DNA from: Ailurus styani
Taxonomy: Eukaryota > Chordata > Mammalia > Carnivora > Ailuridae
NCBI GenBank assembly: GCA_002007465.1
Contig: LNAC01000032.1
Span: 1,249,297 to 1,313,296, forward strand
Reading direction: 5' to 3'
Length of the DNA stretch: 64,000 nucleotides
Each line of letters opens with the position of its first letter. Positions within the stretch are counted from its first letter, which is position 1. The translations under genes were made by a program, and so were the position numbers. Positions 10,890 to 22,536 of the stretch are shown piece after piece. Below the pieces are notes generated by a model. That model was not told the DNA's origin and searched no databases. It saw only the letters and a list, made by a program, of their open reading frames with translations.

Positions 10890-12440
10890 GGGAGGAAATT
10901 TAGCAAATAAAAGTTCTTAGAAAATACAAAATTCAACAACAAAAGAGGAAAACCTCAAAAGAACACTTAAAAGATCAAGAAAATCTCCTAGAAAGTCGAA
11001 ACAAAAGACCAAGAAATGGAAACTAAGAAAAGACTAGAAAAGTAGAGGATTGATCCAATATCTAAGTGACAGAAATTCTAACGAGTTCAATTAGAGAGAG
11101 GAGTGGAGGACAGAACGGAGGAAATCATCAACTAAAACAATCTCCAGAGCTAAAGGACACAAGTTTTCAGATCAAGAGGGCCTACTCAGCAGCCAGGGCA
11201 ATGATGGAAGACGTAGATAGCACAGGCCCAACTTTATGAAATCTCTGAACACCAAATTTCCTCACAGCACAAAGAAATGACCCTACATAAGCTTCCAAAA
11301 CTAAAAAAAAATGGTTTCCTACTGAGGATTGAGAATCAGAATGGCACTGGGCTTAAGACTGGAAGCTAAAATAGAATGGAGTAATGCCTCCAAAATTCCA
11401 AGGAAAATGCTCTCCCCACCTAGAGTTCAATGTTCAGCCAACCCAATCCAACTACCCCACGTTGTCTTGACAACCTGTATCACTCACCTATGTACCCCTC
11501 CCCCAACCCTCCTAGAAGAGAACGTGTTCTATACTTGATTGAGGATTCAACACCAGAGAACAAGGTGTGGGGGGGACAGGTGGAGATCAAAGGTGGCAGC
11601 TGAGCAAACAGAGCAGGAGGGCAGAGGCTCCAGGACAGAGTTTCTCAAAAAGAAACCACTGAAAGGATGTCAAAGGAGTTCACTGCAGTGAGATTTACAC
11701 CACTGAAGGAAAGTCCCAGATTCAACTACTGAGTGGTATGAAGAAAATCAGGTGCAAATGTGTGTGTGCGCACACCTGTACGTGGACCAACAATCTTACA
11801 CTGAGGGCAAGACTGACCTTGTACAGAAAAGAAGTAATCAGTCTTCTACACGGCTCCCCTGTGAGGAGCATTCGCGTGCTCACAACAAGGGAAGCCCTAA
11901 CACTGAGCTAAGATTACGGCTTTAGATCGAGAATGGAGAGACAAGAAGGTATAGGGCAGCAGGAAGAAGAGCTAAATCCTCATTCTCCTAGAGGTCAACA
12001 GAAAATTCCTAAAATGGGCACCTGGGTGGCTCAGTCGGTTAAGCGGCTGCCTTCAGTTCAGATCATGATCCGAGGGTCCTAGGATCGAGCCCCACATCTG
12101 GCTCTCTGCACAGTGGGGAACCTGCTTCTCCCTCTGCCTGCTGCTTCCCCCTGCTTGTGCTCGTGCTCTCTCTCAAATAAAGAAATATTTTTTTTAAAAA
12201 ATGCCTAAAACAAATACCAAGTGACAGCAACAAGGCCTATCTTTTAGAGCAACGAAGGGCAACAAAACCTATCAGATAAGAGTCAACAAAACCTATCAGC
12301 TAGAAGAGTGGTGAGTGCTTGCTTGTAGTTAGTGACGAAAGATTGCTTTTCATAGCAACTTGTATAACTATCTGACTTAATGTAGGAACATATGAATCTA
12401 CTAAAAAAACTTAAAAACTGGGTTTTTTCTTTATTCTTTG
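10890..12440 (+). mobile_element. Ancient LINE-1-related sequence (HAL1/L1M-like)
   Basis: Several blocks in order recall old L1 or HAL1 sequence: GAGAATCAGAATGGCACTGG, then GGAGTAATGCCTCCAAAATT, then AAATCCTCATTCTCCTAGAG. A Can-SINE interrupts it at 12016-12197. The exact family is uncertain. A 24-bp tandem unit with CAACAAAACCTATCAG occurs at about 12259-12308. Confidence 0.45.
12016..12197 (+). mobile_element. Can-SINE
   Basis: Sense copy of the GTCGGTTAAGC subtype; flanks AAATTCCTAAAAT and AAATGCCTAAAAC. Confidence 0.93.
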
Positions 12441-13079
12441 TAAGACCTCCCTAATGAAAAAGCAGCTCAATTTTTAACGTCCATAAAACAGAGAAATTGT
12501 ATTAGATATAGCTTTCACTGCTCTAATCAAACAATATTTTAGAACTGGAGTAGAAAGGACTTAAACTTTAAAGAAACAAAAGCAATAGGAAGTCAATTAC
12601 GGGCAACAACTGTAGGCAGCCTGATGTTCATAAAACACTTTCAAAGGTACCCTTATTTTACATATCTCAAAGTCTTTTTATAGTTAAACTGAGGATCCAA
12701 GGGTTACTCACTCTTAGAACTCAGAGAAAAAAGACTTGTGATATTATTCTTAGCCTAATACGAACAGCCTTCCAACAGAAAATCTTTTAAGACTATGCCC
12801 TTCTCACAAAGGAACAAAAACGAAACAGGAAATGGATCTGAATATCTTAACTGAGGGCTACCTCTAATTAAAGAAAAAAAAGAAACAGTGTAAGGAGGAG
12901 TCTACCACCAGATAAACTGGTTGATGGTAACTTTTTTGGATCTGCATGAACGAGAAGGAAGAAACCCAAGAGCTTCCCAGCGTTCTCTTCTAAGCTATGA
13001 TGAGGCACTTCTGAATAAGGGCCATGACAAGGAAGAAATGGGATTCTCCATGGCCAGGCAGATGGACAAAAGTCGGTCT
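12441..13079. other. Unique intron sequence
   Basis: No gene or repeat recognised. Confidence 0.45.
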
Positions 13080-13155
13080 GATGCCAGGTGCTATGCCTGG
13101 CCCTGGGGATACAAAAGGGACATAATCCCTCCCCTCATACACCTTAATGATCAGA
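13080..13155 (-). mobile_element. L2 fragment
   Basis: TGCCAGGTGCTATGCCTGGC and the following CCTGGGGATACAAAAGGGA recall the reversed L2 3' region. Confidence 0.45.
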
Positions 13156-13275
13156 ACTAAAAGAAAGAAAAACACCGTCAGAAGGGAGGCCATTTCAGTA
13201 ACCAGCCATTAAAGCTCACTCAGAAATTCATCTCAGCAACAGCAGGGAACAGACTCAACTTAATACAAGAGTCTA

Positions 13276-13494
13276 GGGGTGTCTGGGTGGCTTAGTCATT
13301 AAGCGGCTGGCTTCGGTTCAGGTCATGATCCCACAGTCCTGGGATTGAGCCCTGCATCAGTCTCCCAGGACTGAGCCCAGCATCTAGGCTCTCTGCTAGG
13401 CAGGAAGACTGCTTCTCCCTCTCCCACTCCCCCTGCTTGTGTTCCTCTCTCACTGTCTCTGTGTCAAATAAATAAAATCTTTTAAAAAAATACA
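13276..13494 (+). mobile_element. Can-SINE with internal duplication
   Basis: Sense copy; the GGATTGAGCCCTGCATC part is followed by a second, similar GGACTGAGCCCAGCATC, making it longer than usual. Confidence 0.9.
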
Positions 13495-13496
13495 CN

Positions 13497-13562
13497 GCTT
13501 TTTAGTTTGATGTAGTCCCAGATGTTTGTTTTTGCTTTTGTCACTCTTGGCTTTGGGGCCAG
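13497..13562 (-). mobile_element. LINE-1 ORF2 fragment (antisense)
   Basis: TTTGATGTAGTCCCAGATGT followed by TTTTTGCTTTTGTC is the reverse of the L1 region seen in sense at 49120-49165. An N precedes it at 13496. Confidence 0.65.
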
Positions 13563-13563
13563 T

Positions 13564-13612
<49 letters not shown>

Positions 13613-13620
13613 GTGTGTGT
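13564..13620. repeat. (TA)n microsatellite then short (GT)n
   Basis: About 45 bp of uninterrupted TA dinucleotides after the L1 fragment, ending in ATGTGTGTGT. Confidence 0.97.
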
Positions 13621-14144
13621 CTCTGCATATCCCAGAACAGGAGACAGTAACTAAAATGAAGGTTTTTGTAGACTAGAGCTCTGCCCCCGCTACCTAAATA
13701 CTTAGGGGCTTTCTCTACACCTTTAAACTAGAGCAAGTAGGGTGAGAGCAGAGGTAGCCTGCACAGGGTCTGTGTCTGTAGAGAGGGAAAGGCTTCCAGA
13801 AGCTGCCAGCACCTCCTGGGTTAGGGCAATCCACGTGTTTCTCTGCGCACACCCCCGTGAAAGTTATTTCCAGAGGGGAGGGAAGTGCCAGCACGTAGAC
13901 AGGGAGAAGATGAAGGAGTCACGTGTGCCCTGCCCTGCCTTCTGACAAAGACTCAGTCACACCAGGAGGAACCTAACTTGTTGGGCTAGGCATGGTCTTC
14001 ACCTTGAGGCAAAAGAGGTGGCTGAAAATTTTTTGTACTTTAGGCTCCACCCTCCAAAGAAACTGAGGAGGACATCAATCGGCAGCTGTTATGTGGAGGA
14101 TGGTTAGAAGAATGCCAACATTGGGGGGTGGCTGGGGGGAGGGG
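13621..14144. other. Unique intron sequence
   Basis: No gene or repeat recognised. Confidence 0.45.
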
Positions 14145-14343
14145 GGCACACCTGGGTGGCCCAGCGGGTCAGGCGTCTGCCTTCAGCTCGGGTCATGATC
14201 CCAGGGTCCTGGGATGGAGCCAGGCATGGGGCTCCCTGCTCAGTGGGGAGTCTGCTTCTCCCTCTCCCTCTGCCTGTACGCACACTCTCTCTCCCCCCTT
14301 AAATGAATGAATGAATGAATGAATGAATGAATAAATGAATGAA
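14145..14343 (+). mobile_element. Can-SINE with (GAAT)n tail
   Basis: Sense copy; the A-rich tail has become an 8-10 unit GAAT repeat (14303-14343). Confidence 0.92.
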
Positions 14344-15030
14344 TACCAACAGGGCTACACAAAAGTAACTTTGAAAAGCACAATGCATTCCCTTTAAAGG
14401 AGACTGGCACTTAAATCCTGGGAACCTCACTAGGACCATTACTCTAAATCGTATGCCCTTGTGCCTTTTCACCTGAACACTGCTACTATCAGTGGTTGTC
14501 AAAGCGTGTTCCGAGCAATGTGCAGGGGTGCCCCACAAACCCGGTGGGGTTGGCCAGAGGCAGACTAGTCAGACCAGAGCCTGGAACGCCAACACCATTT
14601 CCCTCAGGTGTGCGCTCTATCTGGTTTCTATTTTGGGTTTCACCCAAACACAGGGCTTGAAAAGAAGATTCTACTACCTAAATGTGAAAGTCTTTTCATT
14701 CTAAGTTGTTTATACCTTGCTGGATTCCTGATGGCTTAGCATAGTAGTCCCAAATAAAATAGGGGAGCAAATACATTGGTCACAAGAGAACTCTAAAAGC
14801 AAATGAATTAACAGGGCAATGTTAAAATGCAACTTTAAAATGTCATTTTTTCTTAAAAAGAACAAATGTAAAAGGGTATGTATTAACCCAATCAGACTGT
14901 CAAATGTGAAACTTCAAGAAAGAAAAGTATCTGCACCAAGAGGGTCTTCTAATTTAATGTTTTTCCTGGATTATGTGAAAACAGCTCAGAGGATCATCTT
15001 TTAGAAAACATAAATTCGCTCAAGGGTTTA
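14344..15030. other. Unique intron sequence
   Basis: No gene or repeat recognised. Confidence 0.45.
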
Positions 15031-15045
15031 AGAAAAATAACTGAG

Positions 15046-15246
15046 GGCGCCTGGGTGGCTCAGTGGGTTAAAGCCTCTGCCTTCGGCTCAGGTCATGATC
15101 TCAGGGTCCTGGGATCGAGACCCGCATCAGGCTCTCTGCTCAGCAGGGAGCCTGCTTCCTCCTCTCTCTCTGTCTGTCTCTCTGCCTACTTGTGATCTGA
15201 TCTCTCTCTCTGTGTCAAATAAATAAATAAAATCTTAAAAAAAAAA
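15046..15246 (+). mobile_element. Can-SINE, young
   Basis: Sense copy of the GTGGGTTAAAGCCTCTGCC subtype; near-perfect TSD GAAAAATAACTGAG on both sides. Confidence 0.96.
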
Positions 15247-15469
15247 GAAAAAATAACTGAGAATGTCTAGTATACAGTGATACAGCTGCATTATGGAATA
15301 TTATGCAACTATTAAAAATTATATTGTTTTACTAAGATACTAATAACTGCACAAATCTTTTAAAAAACTGATTAGTATATTAGTTTAACATGAAATTTAC
15401 CAATAGTTTCATTTATACCTCATAGTCAAGATTATATTCTCCTATATTTTCTTCTAGTACTTACCTTGA

Positions 15470-15910
15470 CCTAGTCAAATCATATGAAATTTTGTGAACA
15501 TATGAAGTACAAATTCACACTTATTTTTCCAAATGGATAATCAATTACTGCCAAATCACTGAACAAGTAATCTATCCTCTCCTTAGTGGTCTGAAATGCC
15601 ACTTTTACAATATACTAAATTCCCATTAATAGTCAGTCTGTCTCTCCATTCTTCTATTCTCTGATCCATTCAGATATTCGTGAATCAATACAACACTGTC
15701 TTAATTATGCTAGTCTTAGATGACATCTGTTAGGACAAGTCCTTTCTTGTTTTTTTAAATTCTGACTATTCTATCCTTTTCCAAATGAATTTCAAAAACA
15801 GTTTATCAGATTCCATGAAAAATCATGTTGCACAGACATTATTGGTCAATCTGTCAATCATTCTTTACACTGCATTTGGTTCCCCATCATCAACAATTTA
15901 TAAAACAGGT
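15470..15910. mobile_element. Old LINE-1 fragment
   Basis: CTGAAATGCCACTTTTACAA, TATACTAAATTCCCA and TTTTCCAAATGAATTTCA are blocks of an old L1 segment common in mammals. Diverged. Confidence 0.5.
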
Positions 15911-15924
15911 GTTAGAAAAGCTGA

Positions 15925-16050
15925 GAGGCACCCGGCTGGCTTGGGATGTAGAGAATGCAACTCTTGATCTCTGGGCTGTAAGTTAAGACCGAGGTAGGCA
16001 CAAAGATTACTTAAAATTTTTTTTAAATAATTTTTTAAAAAATAAAAGCT
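15925..16050 (+). mobile_element. Old tRNA-derived Can-SINE without CT-rich middle
   Basis: GAGGCACCCGGCTGGCTTGG, CAACTCTTGATCTCTGGGCT and CAAAGATTACTTAAA are the short, older Can-SINE form. Confidence 0.8.
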
Positions 16051-16279
16051 AAGAATTGATGGTATGAGCTACGGAAAGCTATCAATAGTGAGGCATAAAA
16101 CATGGCCCTTGTAACTTCTCTGAGGCATGACAGGAAAAAAGGTCAGGCTGACTAACTTAGCACTTAGTACTTGGCAGAAAGGCATCAGTTTGTCAGGAGA
16201 GGAATTTTTGTTAGTATTGAACTAAGAAATGTAACCCTTCATAAGGGATTAAAAAAAAAAACAAGAGACGCAATTTTCT

Positions 16280-16480
16280 TTTTTCTTTTTTTTTTTCTTT
16301 TTAATTTATTTCACAGAGGGAGAGAGATCACAAGGAGGCAGAGAGGCAGGCAGAGAGAGAGAGGGGGAAGCAGGCTCCCCGCTGAGCAGGGAGCCCAATG
16401 CGGGCCTCGATCCCAGGACCCTGAGATCATGACCTGAGCCGAAAGCAGAGGCTTTAACCCACTGAGCCACCCAGGCACCC
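16280..16480 (-). mobile_element. Can-SINE, young
   Basis: Antisense copy with perfect TSD GAGACGCAATTTTC (16265-16278 and 16481-16494). Confidence 0.95.
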
Positions 16481-16494
16481 GAGACGCAATTTTC

Positions 16495-17127
16495 AATAGA
16501 GTGTGGCGGGAGATAAAACCAAGATTTTCTTTCACTTGGCCAATTTCAATATTCAAACCCTGCTAAAAGCTGACGATTGCAGCATAGGAGTACAAGCCTC
16601 AAAAACTCAAAAGGAAACATAAATGTCAGTTTGGCTGATAGAGAAAAACACAACTGAATTCAGTGACTCAAACGCCCAGCTCCTCACGGCAGACACACCC
16701 CATCGCTTGGCAGCAGCCCAAGGCAGCAGAATGTTACCTGGCAATTTGCATCACCGCCGGAAAATGAGAAACACATCTACTGGCTACAACATTTCACCCT
16801 TGCTTTGATGTGCCATCCTTCAGCATGAATGTTTTTAAAGATGAGAAATGGAAGATATATTTTAAAGATGTATTCTTGCCAGTTCAGCCACAATCCTACC
16901 TTATCTTTCCATTAGGAGGTTATAGTAAAGAGACCATCACAAAGTTGTGATTTGGCTTCTACAACTGGGAAGGTGAAGGTTACTGGTAAAGCCCATAGTT
17001 TTTAAAAACCAACGCCTTAAATGACAAATGAACCTTTTTAGATCTGTCCCTTGGATGACAACATAACTCTTTAAAGTTTCTGTATTTTAGACCACATTAT
17101 GGGCATGAACCACATAGGATTTAGCTT
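16495..17127. other. Unique intron sequence
   Basis: No gene or repeat recognised. Confidence 0.45.
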
Positions 17128-17145
17128 CTAATTATGTCAAATCTT

Positions 17146-17340
17146 TTTTTTAATGTATTTTTTTAAGATTTTATTTATTTGACAGAGAGAGCAAGAGAGC
17201 ACAAGCAGGGGGAGCCACAGAGAAGGAGAAGCAGGCTCCCTGCCAAGCAGGGAGCCCAAAGCGGGGCTCTATCCCAGGACCCCAGGACCATGATCTGAGC
17301 CGAAGGCAGACACCCAACTATCCAAGCCACTCAGACACCC
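17146..17340 (-). mobile_element. Can-SINE
   Basis: Antisense copy with TSD CTAATTATGTCAAATCT on both sides (about 17128 and 17341). Confidence 0.95.
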
Positions 17341-17357
17341 CTAATTATGTCAAATCT

Positions 17358-18232
17358 ATCAACTGAAATAGCAAACAAGTTTTCATTTCTACTGGCTTAA
17401 TTTTTTTCAGTACAATAAAGGCAGCAAAATTACTACTTGTAACATTTGAGAAAACAACTAAATACTTCTGAATTCAATTCGTTTACAAAGCCTCCAGCAT
17501 AGGCTGGTATCTATTTTTATATGAGCTCATTTCTTAGAAAAAGTTAAGATTATGATCTCAGTAATTATGCAACACTTAGAACACAGCTTTATATATTAGT
17601 CATTTAATCACTGTTTCCTATTAAAATCTGTAACTACCTTTTAAGAGAATACTCTCATCTCCCATAAACTTCTGTTTCAAGCTTGTTGTAAAAGTAATTT
17701 TCAAATCTTGTTATGTTCCTTTACAGGAATCTGGCTATTTCTTCTGTCCTCTAACTGCCATTTTCAGCCAGACTTCATGTTTGACTCAATCTCTGAAGAA
17801 ACTCAAAGCTGACTATAATACAAATCTCCAGGCAGTGGTTAGGATTTTTACACTGACCCACAGCTGCCCTCGAGTGAATTTAAAAGTCAGCTTCCCTTCC
17901 TAGATATTAATGTCCATTTGTCAGAAAAGCATCAAAATGCACCCACCTACGACATCTGCAATGTAAATGCCCCCTCTTAGATGCAGCACCCTTAAGCAAG
18001 TACAAAGTCTGCACAACTCTACATGGTGGTCCTGCTTTGCTTTGAATGTGAGGTTTAACTAGAGTCCCTACAATTAAAATATGCTAAAGAGGAAAAACCA
18101 GAAACCAACCCTGCCAGAACTATGCATTTCCAAGTACAGAGGTACCACACAAGGTCCCAGACTTCAGAGAACACAGTCTAACTGATCAAGTACAAATGCT
18201 GTCATCAACCTCAATAAAAACAATGGAAGCAG
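17358..18232. other. Unique intron sequence
   Basis: No gene or repeat recognised over nearly 0.9 kb, the longest such run near here. Confidence 0.45.
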
Positions 18233-18420
18233 GGCGTCAGGGTGGCTCAGTCAGTTAAGTGTCTGCCTTCGGCTCAGATCATGATTCCACCGTCCTGGGA
18301 TAGGCATTGGGCTCCCTGCTCAGTGGGGAGCCTGCTTCTCCCTCTCCTTCTGCCTGCCGCTTTGCCTACTTGCACTCTGTATTTCTCTGTCAAATAAATA
18401 CATAAAATCTTAAAAACAAC
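18233..18420 (+). mobile_element. Can-SINE
   Basis: Sense copy of the GTCAGTTAAGTG subtype with (AAC)n tail; flanks ACAATGGAAGCAG and ACAATGGAAACAAG. Confidence 0.93.
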
Positions 18421-18758
18421 AACAACAATGGAAACAAGGGTTAATTGGCATCCTACCAAGGAAAGTGAAGACCTGTGAAAAGGGAAGAGAACTTGTCAAG
18501 GAATGCTGGAAGCAAGACGCTGAGGGTCTAGATCTGCATATGCAAATTAAGGAAACTGGGTTATGAAAATCAGGGGAGCTTCAAACAATAAGCTGCTTTT
18601 TCTTGCTACTTGTCCTGTTCATTTTTACTATCCAGAAAGAGAATTCCCTCTTTAGGATTAATCTTGGGTTTGCCCAAGTCTATTTTATTATCATTGTGCT
18701 CCAAAAGAAAGAAGAAAACTAGGGCAATGTGGGAGTTTGTTAAAAGTATGGGGTTTGG

Positions 18759-18954
18759 GCGCCTGGGTGGCTCAGTGGGTTAAAGCCTCTGCCTTCGGCT
18801 CAGGTCATGATCTCAGGGTCCTGGGATCGAGGCCCGCATCGGGCTCTCTGCTCAGCAGGGAGCCTGCTTCCCCCTCTCTCTCTGCCTGCCTCTCTGCCTA
18901 CTTGTGATCTGATATCTCTCTGTCATATAAATAAATAAAATCTTAAAAAAAAAA
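18759..18954 (+). mobile_element. Can-SINE, first of three at one target
   Basis: Youngest-looking copy of the trio (GTGGGTTAAAGCC subtype). AAAAGTATGGGGTTTGG lies at both ends (18742-18758 and 18955-18971). Confidence 0.97.
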
Positions 18955-18971
18955 AAAAGTATGGGGTTTGG

Positions 18972-19155
18972 GGTGCCTAGGCCGTTCAGTGGGTTAAGCC
19001 ACTGCCTTCGGCTCAGGTCATGATCTCAGGGTCCTGGGATAGAGGCCCGCATTGGGCTCTCTGCTCAGCAGGGAGCCTGCTTCCCCCTTTCCCTCTGCCT
19101 GCCTCTCTGCCTACTTGTGATCTCTCTGTCAAATAAAATAAATAAAATATTTTTT
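18972..19155 (+). mobile_element. Can-SINE, second of three at one target
   Basis: Sense copy with a mutated head (GGTGCCTAGGCCGTTCAG), followed by AAAAATATGGGGTTTGAG. Confidence 0.95.
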
Positions 19156-19172
19156 AAAAAATATGGGGTTTG

Positions 19173-19361
19173 AGGCACCTGGATGGCTCAGTCGGTTAAG
19201 CATCTGCCTACAGCTCAGGCCATGATCTCAGGGTCCTGGGATTGAGCCCCACATCGCCACATTGGGCTCCCTGTTCAGCGAGGAGTCTGCTCCTCCCTCT
19301 CCCTCTGTCCCTTCCCCCAACTCATGCTCTCTTGCATGTGCTCTCTCAAATAAAATCTTAA
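19173..19361 (+). mobile_element. Can-SINE, third of three at one target
   Basis: Sense copy of the older GTCGGTTAAGCATC subtype, followed by AAAAAGTATGGGGTT. Confidence 0.95.
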
Positions 19362-19376
19362 AAAAAGTATGGGGTT

Positions 19377-19565
19377 CATCATCAGAGGACCTGGATTTAA
19401 GTCCTCACTCTCCCACCAACTAATTATGTGAATAATTTACTTAACTTTTCTGGGCCTTAGTGTTCCCATTTATAAAAGAGTATCACCCATATGACAAGGC
19501 TACAGAGAGATTATATGGGATCATATACACAGAAAGTACTTTTTAAACTTTAAGGTAGTAAGTTA
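19377..19565 (+). mobile_element. MIR
   Basis: ACCTGGATTTAAGTCCTC, then TTACTTAACTTTTCTGGGCC and CAGAGAGATTATATGGGA follow MIR order in sense. Confidence 0.75.
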
Positions 19566-19690
19566 TTCTTAGTGACTTTATCAAATTTTCATACATCAAC
19601 CATCTTCAGAGTTCAAGAACTATATTATTGAGTATTATTTTATGATCACATAAGGGAATAACTTTAAATTTTAAGACACTGGACTATTTT

Positions 19691-19880
19691 CGGGTACCTG
19701 GGTGCCTCAGTCGGTTAAGCGTTTGCCTTGGGCTGCGGTCATGATCTCAGGGTCCTGAGACTTAGCCCTGCGCCGTCGGGCTCCCTGCTCAGCTCTCCCT
19801 CTCCCTCTGCCTGTCCCCCTTGCTTGTGTGTGCTCACACCCTCTCTCCCTGTCAAATAAATAAAAGTCTTTAAAAAAAAA
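19691..19880 (+). mobile_element. Can-SINE
   Basis: Sense copy; TSD AAGACACTGGACTATTT at 19672-19689 and about 19881-19898. Confidence 0.95.
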
Positions 19881-19899
19881 AAAGACACTGGACTATTTC

Positions 19900-20460
19900 T
19901 GGTGGGGGGGGATGTGGATAGATTTTAACTGACAGGAGACAGCTATATATGAGCTTAACTCTGGTTTTGCTATAATCCTGCTACAAAATAGGATGTAGAC
20001 ACAAACTGTCTTTCCTTGCCCAACATTCTTGGATTATCTGAACTCACACCTGACCACTGACTGAGTTTAAACAATTAAAGTCTCTTTTAATTAATAAACG
20101 TTAATTTCCTCTTTCGAAAGCCAACTGCTTCTTTTGAAGGAAAAAAAAGGCAATTTCTTCGGAGCTTTATTCAGCAATGTATTTACTTGGAAACCTTTTT
20201 TAAAAAAAGGTTTTAGAAAACATACCTTTTCACCATAAATTTCTATATGAAACTGGTACATCTGGGTCAACTTTGTGGTACACTTCAAAATTTAATCTCA
20301 CAGCTCTTAAAAATTCAGGTATCCATTTCAGACTATGAAACGATCACATTTTAGCAGTGTCGGAAGCTGTTCTTCAACTGAATCAGCATAACCAAATCCT
20401 GAAAAGATACTCCCTTATAGTTTCTTTTTCAAAGTGAGAGAGAACTTCCCTCAACAATAA
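19900..20460. other. Unique intron sequence
   Basis: No gene or repeat recognised. Confidence 0.45.
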
Positions 20461-20690
20461 AGCAGAGTGGCTGCTGGGGGCGTAAGCCTGAGAGGCCACA
20501 GGCCAGGTTCAAGCCTCAGCTGCTGTCTCTAGTGATCAGGAAGCAAGGGGGCAACGTGGGCACCCACTTCCTGGGACGCCAGAGACGGGGACTAAATGAG
20601 ATAGTGAGGAAAGAGCTGAGGGCAGTGCCTCGTATAGGCGAGGTATTAGCCATCATCATATACATAATCAACCAAACAAAAGGAGCAAGG
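20461..20690 (+). mobile_element. MIR
   Basis: Decayed sense MIR: GGTTCAAGCCTCAGCTGCTG, then GACTAAATGAGATAGTGAGG and GAGGGCAGTGCCTCGTATAG. Confidence 0.65.
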
Positions 20691-20727
20691 ACTCTAATAG
20701 CAGCTGGCATAAAAAAGAGAAAACGCG

Positions 20728-20928
20728 GGGCGCCTGGGTGGCTCAGTGGGTTAAAGCCTCTGCGTTTGGCTCAGGTCATGATCTCAGCGTCCTGGGATTA
20801 GCCCCCTGACCCCTGCTCAGCAGGGAGCCTGCTTCCTCCTCTCTGTGTGCCTCTCTGCCTCCTTGTGATCTCTCTGTGTCAAATAAATAAAATCTAGAAA
20901 GGAAGGAAGGAAGAAGGGAGGGAGGGAG
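20728..20928 (+). mobile_element. Can-SINE with (GGAA)n tail
   Basis: Sense copy; flanks GAGAAAACGCG and GAGAAAACACG; tail is GGAAGGAAGGAAG then (GGGA)n. Confidence 0.93.
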
Positions 20929-21099
20929 GGAGAAAACACGACCTAGAGGCTGGACTTCGAAAAACACCGTCTTCTTCATTAAAAATGATATACTAAAGCA
21001 CCTGAAGTCTCACCTGCACCAGAAAGACAGAATCTGGCAATTCCAGTTTCAATGAATGTTAATGTTTAAAGGAACAATAAGGCAATAATTTATGAGTGA

Positions 21100-21320
21100 C
21101 TATGTGGTTGGGTCCTTCAGTGAAGGGGGTCCCTACTTCCCTCGAGGTGGTCTTTGGTGCACGTTTCCCGATCCCCCACTTCTAGCCCAGGCTTCCTGCC
21201 CCAGCTCTGGCTGCTCCCCAGCACCCACACCCTGTGCATAGCCCTTTGTGGATAAACTCTCCTTTGATTACCCTTATCTGACTGAGCCATCTGTTTCCTG
21301 TTGGGATTCTGAATTATACA
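21100..21320 (+). mobile_element. Possible old LTR fragment
   Basis: GATAAACTCTCCTTTGATTA then GAGCCATCTGTTTCCTGTTGG recalls the R-U5 end of an old mammalian LTR. Weak evidence. Confidence 0.35.
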
Positions 21321-21339
21321 ATCACTTTACACTCTGACT

Positions 21340-21545
21340 AGCAGTCCAGAAGAGTTCTCACATCATGACATGCTTTACTCTCTGAGTACTGTTTTTCTCT
21401 GCCAATTCGGTAGGTTAAAAAAAAAGGAGAAAATGTATCCACTGCCGTTTTGACTCTTATTTGATTATCACTGACACTATTTTTCATACGCTTATTAGGC
21501 ATTTTTAACTTCCTTTTCTGAGAATCGCTTATGCCCTTTACCCAT
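21340..21545. mobile_element. Possible old LINE-1 fragment
   Basis: Blocks such as CTTATGCCCTTTACCCATTT resemble the old L1 segment also seen at 61490-61900. Confidence 0.35.
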
Positions 21546-21562
21546 TTCTCTCCTGAGATCTT

Positions 21563-21755
21563 TTTTTTCTTTTTAAGATTTTATTTATTTATTTGACACA
21601 GAGAGAGAGATTACAAGTAGGCAGAGAGGCAGGGAGAGGAGGAAGCAGGCTCCCTGCTGAGCAGAGAGCCCAATAGGGGCCTTGATCCCAGGACGCTGGG
21701 ATCATGACCTGAGCCGAAAGCAGAGGCTTTAACCCACTGAGCCATCCAGGCGCCC
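21563..21755 (-). mobile_element. Can-SINE
   Basis: Antisense copy with perfect TSD TCTCTCCTGAGATCTT (21547-21562, 21756-21771). Confidence 0.96.
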
Positions 21756-21771
21756 TCTCTCCTGAGATCTT

Positions 21772-22313
21772 AGTGGGTTTTTTAAAATAAGTCTGAATGA
21801 TCTCCATGTATGTATCTGCTATTTGGATGAAAGGAACAAACATCTACTTGACTTAGCTTAAGCGAGGATGGAATTTATTCTAAGGGCAAAGGGGTATCTC
21901 TCACAGAGCCTCAATGGAAGGATTTAATCACACCTTGGGAAAGGACCAGGGACTGGAGTGTAATATTGAGGCTGGTGAGTCGTCTAGACCCGTATTTCAT
22001 TTCTCCTTTTCTCTACACATCAGCATCATTCTGCTTTATCACTAAGAAATGATTTTCACTGCTTCCTAGTCCACAAGATAGAAAATGATCATTACCAACC
22101 AGCTCCAAGTGAACAACTTCACTATTCAAAAGAGCAGCCAAGAGGGATGGCAATCTTAAACCTCATTCGATTTTCCTGGGTCAGGTGACCAGCTGAATGC
22201 AAGTCATGTCCCACTAAGATGGCCAATTGTGCTGTAACCATGTATTTAAGAGCAGGGAAGACACCTGAAAAAGATGACTAGCAGAGACCACAAAGATGTT
22301 TTCTAAAGCTTCA
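21772..22313. other. Unique intron sequence
   Basis: No gene or repeat recognised. Confidence 0.45.
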
Positions 22314-22329
22314 AAACCAATACATTTCT

Positions 22330-22519
22330 TTTTTTTTTTTTTAAGATTTATTTATTTGACGGGGGGGGAGAGATCACAAGTAGGCAGAGGCAGGCACAGA
22401 GAGGAGGAAGCAGGCTCCCTGCTGAGCAGAAAGCCCGATGTGGGGCTCAATCCCAGGACCCTGAGATCATGACCTGAGCTGAAGGCAGAGGCTTAATCCA
22501 CTGAGCCACCCAGGCACCC
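22330..22519 (-). mobile_element. Can-SINE
   Basis: Antisense copy with TSD AAAACCAATACATTTCT on both sides. Confidence 0.95.
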
Positions 22520-22536
22520 CAAAAACCAATACATTT

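Noticed and set aside
15046..15120. tRNA-like promoter boxes at SINE heads
   Set aside because: They come from the tRNA-derived SINE head, not from functional tRNA genes; no complete cloverleaf with an intact acceptor stem was seen.
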